A stretch of 64,000 nucleotides of DNA from Siphonodentalium dalli. Taxonomy: Eukaryota; Mollusca; Scaphopoda; Gadilida; Siphonodentaliidae. The stretch is taken from the NCBI GenBank assembly GCA_032622095.1, contig CP136066.1, forward strand, positions 109,513,319 to 109,577,318, read 5' to 3'. The first letter of the stretch is position 1. Every line of letters begins with the position of its first letter. The notes beneath the pieces are model-generated. The model was not told the origin of the DNA and did no database searches. It saw only the letters and a program-made list of their open reading frames with translations. A program made the translations under genes and the position numbers. Shown in pieces: positions 25,901 through 34,900 of this stretch.

Positions 25901-28900
25901 AAGACGAGTTCAGAAAATGTTGCAGTTCCTATCCATTCCAGTAAAAACGCAGTACCTACATGTATGCATGCCAATAAGATGCCCAGGAGAGCTTTCTCAG
26001 AGATGTAAGTTGGAAAAATTTCTCTTGGAGGTTTCATACCTATCATATAACCTCTTCACTGCTAAATTGTGTTATTACGTCATGTGTTGGGCTGTTCACA
26101 TGGCTTTTGTGTTATAGAGAAATAAAACGTAAATGTTGTTAAAAGACATAATAAGGACTTGTTCGGGTGTGTGAAACTGATAAGTTATTATTCAGTCGCT
26201 ATGCCAATTGGAGGAATGTAGCATTCTAATAACATCGTCGAAAATATCAAGAAAATCAACTTTACCACTCCATAGAAAATATCGTCTGTACTGCGCTCAA
26301 TTGTAAATATTTGCTTCTCGAAACAGGACACAACTATTTGCAATAAACTAAAACCAAAAAGTATTTTGCCGTCAAGTGCCACTACCTTTAATTAATATAT
26401 AAGAATGATGGTGTGGGTTGTCAATTTGAATCAAATATTTGTAAAAAATAACTACTTTGAGCTGTTTTGAGCAAGATTATTCTCCATTTATTTTTATCAC
26501 CTTACTGGAGTGTTTCACATCACTTTAAAGTCCTACAATTTATCTGGGACGGAGGCTGTTATCTGGAACTCTCCATCCACATCCAATTATCATTGACATT
26601 GTTTAAAATATTGAATATATCTTTCCAATATAAGCTTAACGATGGGGTTCATGTAGTTTGCTGAATTTTCATAGCGGTCAAAACTCATGACCATGTTGAA
26701 TCCGCTGTTTATCACTTATATAGAGTTATAATCCGCTGTTTATCACTTATATATTTAAATTCATTATGAATTAGAATTGATTTATGTCTTTCCCACTATA
26801 TATTCAACTTCAATTGAACTGTTGGAGATAGTTCAGATAGTACATTTTATGTTGGAATCCTTACTTTTAGAAAAGCAAACATTTAATTAGTTTTGGATCA
26901 ATAACCCCATTCATGGTGGGGGGGGGGGGGGGGGGGGGGGCTGCTAATGTCACACTATTTTGCTGGTCAAATGGTGGAGATGACAGAAAGCGGAGTATAG
27001 CAATTTTGATTTAGAATACCCATGCGGGAAAATGTCAGGATTTCATTTAAAAAAGTGTAGACATGTCAATTAAGTGTTGGTTGTGGAAAAGAAATCCACA
27101 ATAGTCTGTTGCGCCATATACGGATATTCTTGTGAAGTCGGGGGAATATATGGTGAAAGGAAAATTATCATTTGATACATAAAAGGGCAGCTATTTGAAC
27201 TTCAGACCTTAGTAATAAGAACGTATGTACATGTACAACATCGTTCAGTTGTGCATTTGTCAGTTGCATAATAATGCTATTGTGAAATTTGTGCACCCAC
27301 TTGTTCCATGGTGTTGATGTAAAAATATCCAATAGTAGTGAATAGGAACCTTACACAATGGAACGGATTTATCTCAGTCATAACACCTTTTATGCACAAC
27401 ATATTTCATTGCAATTTAAAAACAATAAGGGATTTGTAAAAGCAGCGTTTTCAGGTGTTGTGAGGGAATCTCTGAATGTCAGTACTGTAGTTCTCTTACT
27501 TGATTTGGAGTAGTCATTCATATCCGACAATCTCTTGTGATTCACGGAGTAAATGTGTTCATAAACCTATGAACACATTGACTCAGTGGCAGGGTTTCTG
27601 CTAGGGGTTGGGGGAATGTGGCCGTATTTGGGAAGCACATACCCTGTGCCCTGTCGGGAGAAAACTTGGATGTTTATCACTAAAATGTAGCCATTTCCTT
27701 GTACCTGAGACAACAAGCAGGAACATTGAATCTTCCTATAGAAGCCAAATTAAAACAGATCATCTTTCGTTGATCTCAAGTTAATGAACTAAAAGCATGC
27801 AAGCACCACAATGTACAGTGGATACAACGACTTTATAACAGTAGCAATTTAACCCGACATCAAAGGAACTACTGGGGTTGGCAAAAGAAACATTGTCACT
27901 CAGTGTCAAGTGCACTCTAGCAGTAAACCAGAGTGATGTTACGAGCAGAGCTCATGTCATGCGGTAAGTCAGGTACTGCATGCTTTCTTTGTATTTTGTT
28001 CACAGTACCACTGAATCAAAACAATTTGGTGTAAAATCAAAAGCCATTCCTCAGATAGAGATGACCTCATGCTGGATTCGTAGAATGGATAATTTTTTCA
28101 TTAATTGGATAGGGAATAAATACACTGATAATAACTATTAATATTTTAATTGTTTTATTTTTAATTGAACATTTCTTTGATATAGACCTTGTTTTGAGGT
28201 AAAATGTCTGCACTGTTCGTCACAGCGACTTCCAGACCTCACCTGTCTTCATGGTTGTAGCTCAGAATTCAGCCCCCTAATGACTATATATACCGATGTA
28301 TAATGCGCATTTCGAGGGGAAATAGTGGGTCAGAAATTTGGGACTTATAGACAGAAATCTAAGGTAAATTAAAATACGAGAGGCTGATCACAACTAAACA
28401 TTCGCCGAACTGTGCACGTGGTCTGCACTACTGATCATGTCTTATTCATGCACCAAGTACAAGATTCCTTGCAATCTGTTATTCATCAGTGTCAGTGATC
28501 GCTCGTCCCATGTAAAAAGGGGGCTGAGCTAGGTCTGTGGCTATTTTGTGGCCAATATTAAGTCAAGGTTGGGGAAGGGAATGAGGCTGCTCAACGGCCG
28601 CCCTGCCATAGTAGCGGAAACCCTGCTCAGTGGGTGTGTCCATTGTAATGATATGGGAAAATCAGAACTAATATCAAGTGTATGTAAATCTGTTCAGACA
28701 TTTTGAATTGTAACTCCAGTATCAATGTCCGACTTGAATGCTGTCTGGAATCCTAATAGTCAGCATTAGTGTTAGGTAGCAATACACAATTTCCAGCAAT
28801 TGTGGCCAACATATTAGGGGGTACTGTACTTCAAATCTATACTGAGCCATTATGTTTGGCATAGGTCCAATCAACCATGTTTAGCTCAACATGACAAAGT

Positions 28901-31900
28901 GAAGTTTGAGCTATTGCTATGGGTTGGTCGTCCGTGTGTGCGTGTGTTTGTCAACAATTTCCTTTGGCACACCCTACAGGCCACATCCCTTATCTGATCA
29001 TTGCCAAACTTCATATGGATCCTCAGAGTGATCTCTAGATGGAAGCTTACCATTTTTTCCCCAAATTTCGATGAAAAACATTGCCGACGGCAGCCATCTT
29101 TGCATGACTAAATCCTTGGGCACACCTATCACTCCACATCCCTCCGATTGTCGTGGATCTTCATATGGATTCTTGTTTATTTTTGACAGAAATGGTAGGT
29201 GTAAACAATTGTCTGTACTTCTTTGTAAAATTTGTCACTGAGTTACGCCACTTGGTCTGCACACACAAAACGCTCAATTTTTTGTTCACCAAAATTGACC
29301 ATTTTCAATCCATAAGCAGACCATGACAGAGTGAATGTCAGTAAATAAGCTTCTACCTGATAGAGCTAAGAGCTGAGAAATATTTATAATAGAATTATGG
29401 TAGCAATAAAAACTGTCTTGCAAGCACAGATCTATGACCGGCCTATTTTCCTATAACCAAACACAGAGTTGGCCTTCACTGAATACAAAAAGCATGTTAC
29501 GTATCCCAAATTTTCACTTTTTAGCTCACCTGAGACGAAGTCTCCGGTGGAGCTATAGTCATCACTCCTCGTCCGTCGTCCGTCCGTGCGTCCGTCTGTC
29601 CGTCCGTTCAAACTTTTGATGTTTATGAGCTAAAAAGTGTGTCTAGCCCATAGTTATGAGCTAACAAATATTGTGAGCTAAGCTCCTAATAATTTGAAAA
29701 ATGTTCATACAAACAATATCTATGAGGTTTTCTCTCAGAAAAACATTATTTATAATTAACCTCTTAAAATTTGGACTTTGAACCAGTCCATCCGATGGAC
29801 TAATTTTGCAGTTACCCCCCTTATCACACGAGCACTTTTGTAGCTCCCAATAATCGGACACGCTGATTTATACATGTAGCTCCCAATAATTGGACAGGCA
29901 GATCTATATATACACAAAACAGCTCTTAGTATTTGGACTTTTGTAACTCCCAATAATCGGACACGCTGATACAGTGATTTATGTAGCGTATCACGATAGT
30001 GACTATACGCAAAAACCATGTTCTGTGATGATTATCTACACAAATTTATAGAACAAAACACTAAATATGGGTAATTTTTCTATTTGACGACAAAAATAGG
30101 TGATATTTTTGTATTGCGAATTCGCAATACTCTTCACAAGATACGATACACGTATCATGAGAAATCGTATTGCGATACATGTGTTTCGCAATTAATCGTT
30201 GCAGCCCTATTATTTCCAATCAACCAGCCGTGATTCACTTTCAGCCCACGTGCTGATGTTAAAATAAATTTTGATAAATCATCTGAACCGAATTATTTTG
30301 TCTCATCATTCGCTGCAAACTTGAAATAAACTTCCACGACTTGTCACCTTGTGTGGGCGAATACATGTGGTCCCAACTGCTAGTTATATTATGAAATCCC
30401 CAATACACCATTCACACAATTAAAATATTGAAAGTGTGTATTGTATGGCGACTGCCAATGGTGAACTCATACTTTGATCTTTCAACCTATTAATTTGCAT
30501 ATGCAAACGAATCCGAAGACACTCCGGTTTCTCCGTTAAAGTCCGTGATTGAATGTTTACAAAACATATAGCATTACCTATTGCCGAAAAACATTAATTT
30601 TCACAGTTAATTTATGGCCCACAACTTTGATTATGGTTTAAAATTAATGATCGTTTTAATTGATTCAGTTTGGCGGGGATACGAATAAATTATTGAACCC
30701 TTAATATTTGGACTTTTTGTAGCTCCCAATAATCGGACACGCTGATTTATACATGTAGCTCCCAATAATTGGACAGGCAGATCTACATATACACAAAAGC
30801 AGCGATATTTTTGTAAACATTAGTCTACGATAGTCGATTGAGCTCTTGGTATTTGGACTTTTGTAACTCCCAATAATCGGACACGCTCATACAGTGATTT
30901 ATGTAGCGTATCACGATAGTGACTATACGCAAATACCATGTTCTGTGAAGATTATCTACTTAAATTTCTATAACAAAACACTAAATATGGGTAATTTTTC
31001 TATTTGACGACAAAATAGGTGACATTTTGGTATTGCGAAATCGCGATACACTTCACAAGATACGATAGACGTATCATGAGAAATGGTATTGCGATACATG
31101 TGTATCGCAATTAATCATTGCAGCCCTATTATTTTCGATAAACCAGCTGTGATTCACTTTCAGCCCATTTTCTGATGTTAAAAGCAATTTTGATAAATCA
31201 TCTGAACCGAATTATTTTGTCTCATCATTCGCTGCAAACTTGAAATAAACTTCCACGACTTGTCACCTTGTGTGGGCGAATACATGTGGTCCCAACTGCT
31301 AGTTATATTATGAAATCCCCAATACACCATTCACACAATTAAAATATTCATGCACAGTCATGACAGTGAAACTGAAAGTGTGTATTGTATGGTGACTGCC
31401 AATGGTGAACTCGTACTTTGACCTTTCAACCTAATTTGCATATGCAAACGAATCCGAACACACTCAGGTTTCTCCGTTAAAGTCTCTGATTAAATGTTTA
31501 CAAAACATATAGCATTATCTATTGCCGAAAAACATTAATTTTCTCAGTTAATTTATGGCCCACAACTTTGATTAGGTTTTCAAATAAATGATTGTTTTAA
31601 TTGATTCAGTTTGGCAGGGTTACAAAGAAATTATTGAACCCTTAATATTTGGACTTTTGTAGCTCCCAATAATCGGACATGCTGATTTATACATGTAGCT
31701 CCAAAAAATTGGACAGGCAGATCTATATATACACAAAAAACAGCGATATTTTTGTAAACATTAGTCTACGATTGAGCTCTTAGTATTTGGACTTTTGTAA
31801 CTCCCAATAATCAGACACGCTGATACAGTGATTTATGTAGCTCCCAATAATTGGACAGGCAGATATATATATATACACACACGAACAGCAACAATTTTAT

Positions 31901-34900
31901 GAATATTGGCATATGATTGAACCCTTAAAGGCACGTGAGGCCTTAGTTGTCGAAAATATTCATATTTGTTCCAATCACCGTAAACAGAAAAACATTAAAA
32001 CGCATACAGTGTCGTTCATATATATACCATGACCATCGCGTAAACAGCATGTTATCATAAAGACCTACTATATTTTACCTAAGCAAGAGCCTGATTGTGT
32101 TACAGAAGACAGCACAATGCTACTGGCTAATCACACACAAATGGCATAAACGCTCTTTATTAGATCCATATCAGGAATTCACCAAGAAAGAACGCTCTTT
32201 ATGTTTACCATCATAATATAAACAAACACCAGAAAAGTAACTTTTTAAGCTTTTGTTTACACAACACTGGTCAAACATATGACAATAACATACTGTTTAT
32301 GCGATATTTCTTATTTGTATACGGACAAAGTCTGTCTACATTTTGATGTTCTTTCTGTTTGTGGCGGGTTTTGACGGGTGGAAATATTTTCACAGCATAC
32401 CCACCGCCAAGGCCAACCGTACCTTTAATATTTGGACTGTTGTAGCTCCCAATAATCAGACACGCTGATTTATGTAGCTCCCAATAATTGGACAGGCAGA
32501 TCTATATATACACAAAAACAGCGATATTTTTGTAAACATTTAGTCTACGATTGAGCTCTTAGTATTTGAACTTTTGTAACTCCCAATAATCGGACACACT
32601 GATACAGTGATTTATGTAGCTCCCAATAATTGGACAGGCAGATATATATGTACACACAAGAACAGCAACAATTTTATGAACATTTGGCAAATGATTGAAC
32701 CCTTAATATTTGGACTTTAGTAGCTCATAATAATCGGACAGGCTTAAACATATGTTTACATGGTAGGTTGTAGGTTCCAATTTTATTTATGTACATATGT
32801 TGATCAGTATAATAGCGTATTACATCACATAATTATACTGGAAATATATATATTTTATACTGGAATATACTGGAATTTCACTGGGACAAAGGTGTATGAA
32901 CCCTGGGCTCATATTCCCCTCATGGATCGCGTTCGATTGGATATGGACTCCATGAAGGGAATATGAGCCCATGTATCCCGTCCGCCAAATGAATAACGTA
33001 TATGTATAATGATGGTCTTGTCTCAAGATTTTCCAATTGAATGTTCCATTTTTTCCCGGAAAACTTGTTTGGTAATTGTCAAACCAGTATGCATACAATT
33101 GGTGGTCGCTCACACGAAGCCCTTCACCTGAGTGAACTTCAATCGCCTATACCAATTATCTGTATCATGGTGCATCATATGTGATAATAATTTTTTAGTC
33201 CTCGATCAATCCATCTGTTTGAGACCAGTGAGTGAATATCAACAAGTCTTCTTCTGGCAGCTATTTAAAAAGTGAGATTTTGAATATTGCCAGTACATCA
33301 TGATATTAAATTCAAATCAATAAGTGGACTATTGGTGCAGCAGTCACCCAAGAATCACATAAAGACACTTCACCTCGGGCAGTGAGCCCCCACCTATGTT
33401 TGGTTTATGAATTTATGGGAAATTTCTAAGAACTTGTAACACGGGACTGAAATAATCTCATATTTGGATTTCACATAACCTCCTTGATATTGGACACCGA
33501 AAGCTCCTTGATATTGGACGCCTAAGCTCCTTGATATTGGACACAAAAAAGCTCCTTGATATTGGACACAAAAAAGCTCATAAACATCAAATGTTGGAAC
33601 CACTATTGCAAACTCGTAAAAATTGGATAAAAATAGCTCATAATTTATTTAGCTCATAAAGGGTAGATGTTGGTAGTACCGTCCGTCCGTCAAACTTTTT
33701 TTAAGCATCTTCTCCTCTGAAACCATCATACCGAATTGGTTCATATTTGGTGTGGATGTTCCCTAGGTGACTCTCATTCAGATTTGTTCAAATGAGGTCA
33801 CCAAGTCAAATAGTTTTGATGTCAGGACCATAACTATTTTTCCACATAGTAATTCTTAAAACGACTTCTTTTCTGAAGTTGTCGGGCCGAATGGGTTCAT
33901 ATTTGGTATGAGGGTACCTTGGGTGACTGTGGTTCAGATTTGTTCAAATGAGGTCACTGGGTCAAATGTGGGTGGGGCTATGGACATAAATCTGAATTTT
34001 TTAATTTTTTTTTCAATTTAACTTATTTCTCAATTTAACCAAAAAAAAATATATATATATATATTTTATTTTTAATAAATAGTTTTTTTTTATTAAATAA
34101 AATATTTTATTTTTAAATAAAATAAAAAAAAACTCATTAAAATTTTGAAGAACCTATGACTACATCTTTGGGAGGGGAGGGGAGGTACCTCTAGTCACTC
34201 CACTATATTTGGTTGAAATCAGGGGTTTGGGAGAAATCAGGAACAGACAGATGTACAGAAATGTTCAGTAAATTGCTTTAATCATATGTATTCTCTACTA
34301 CACCAAGCCACCCATGTGCTCTGATGGACCCATGTTTATACAACTGGCAGATGGGTAGATAACATCTGCTGTGCTTTCCATCCCCAGAGAGTGTAATTCA
34401 TGTCATTTGTAATTTAAATGAGATTAATGGTGTTATCAATGAAGCACCCTTGTTGTTTACATTATCACTCAGTGGTCATTAAAATCAGATTATTTTCATT
34501 TTCTCCAAGTTTGAATTAAGAGAGTCTGGCATTAGCAGAATGAGGTTCCCAGAGGGTGATTTATGTTGCTCCACACAGCAGGCTAGCATAACCAAATACA
34601 CCCTCTGAGAACCTTATTCTGCTTAGGCCTCATCTTCTGGAAAGTATCTAGAGTCTCAAGATCTCATTCTGCTTAGGCCTCATCTTCTGTGAAGTATCTA
34701 TAGTATCAAATTTACTTTGTTGTTAGTTAAATTTCCCTTCTAGGAAGTTTATATATCCCCTAATTTGCAGAAGATAAAATTCATGATTGAGGTGCTCAAT
34801 GGGTGAACATCACCAACTTCAACTGGGGAACTTCAATCTTATTCTAGGTCTTCCATAGCAGTTGAGGGCCTTATCAGAATGAGGTCCCCAGAGGGTGAAT

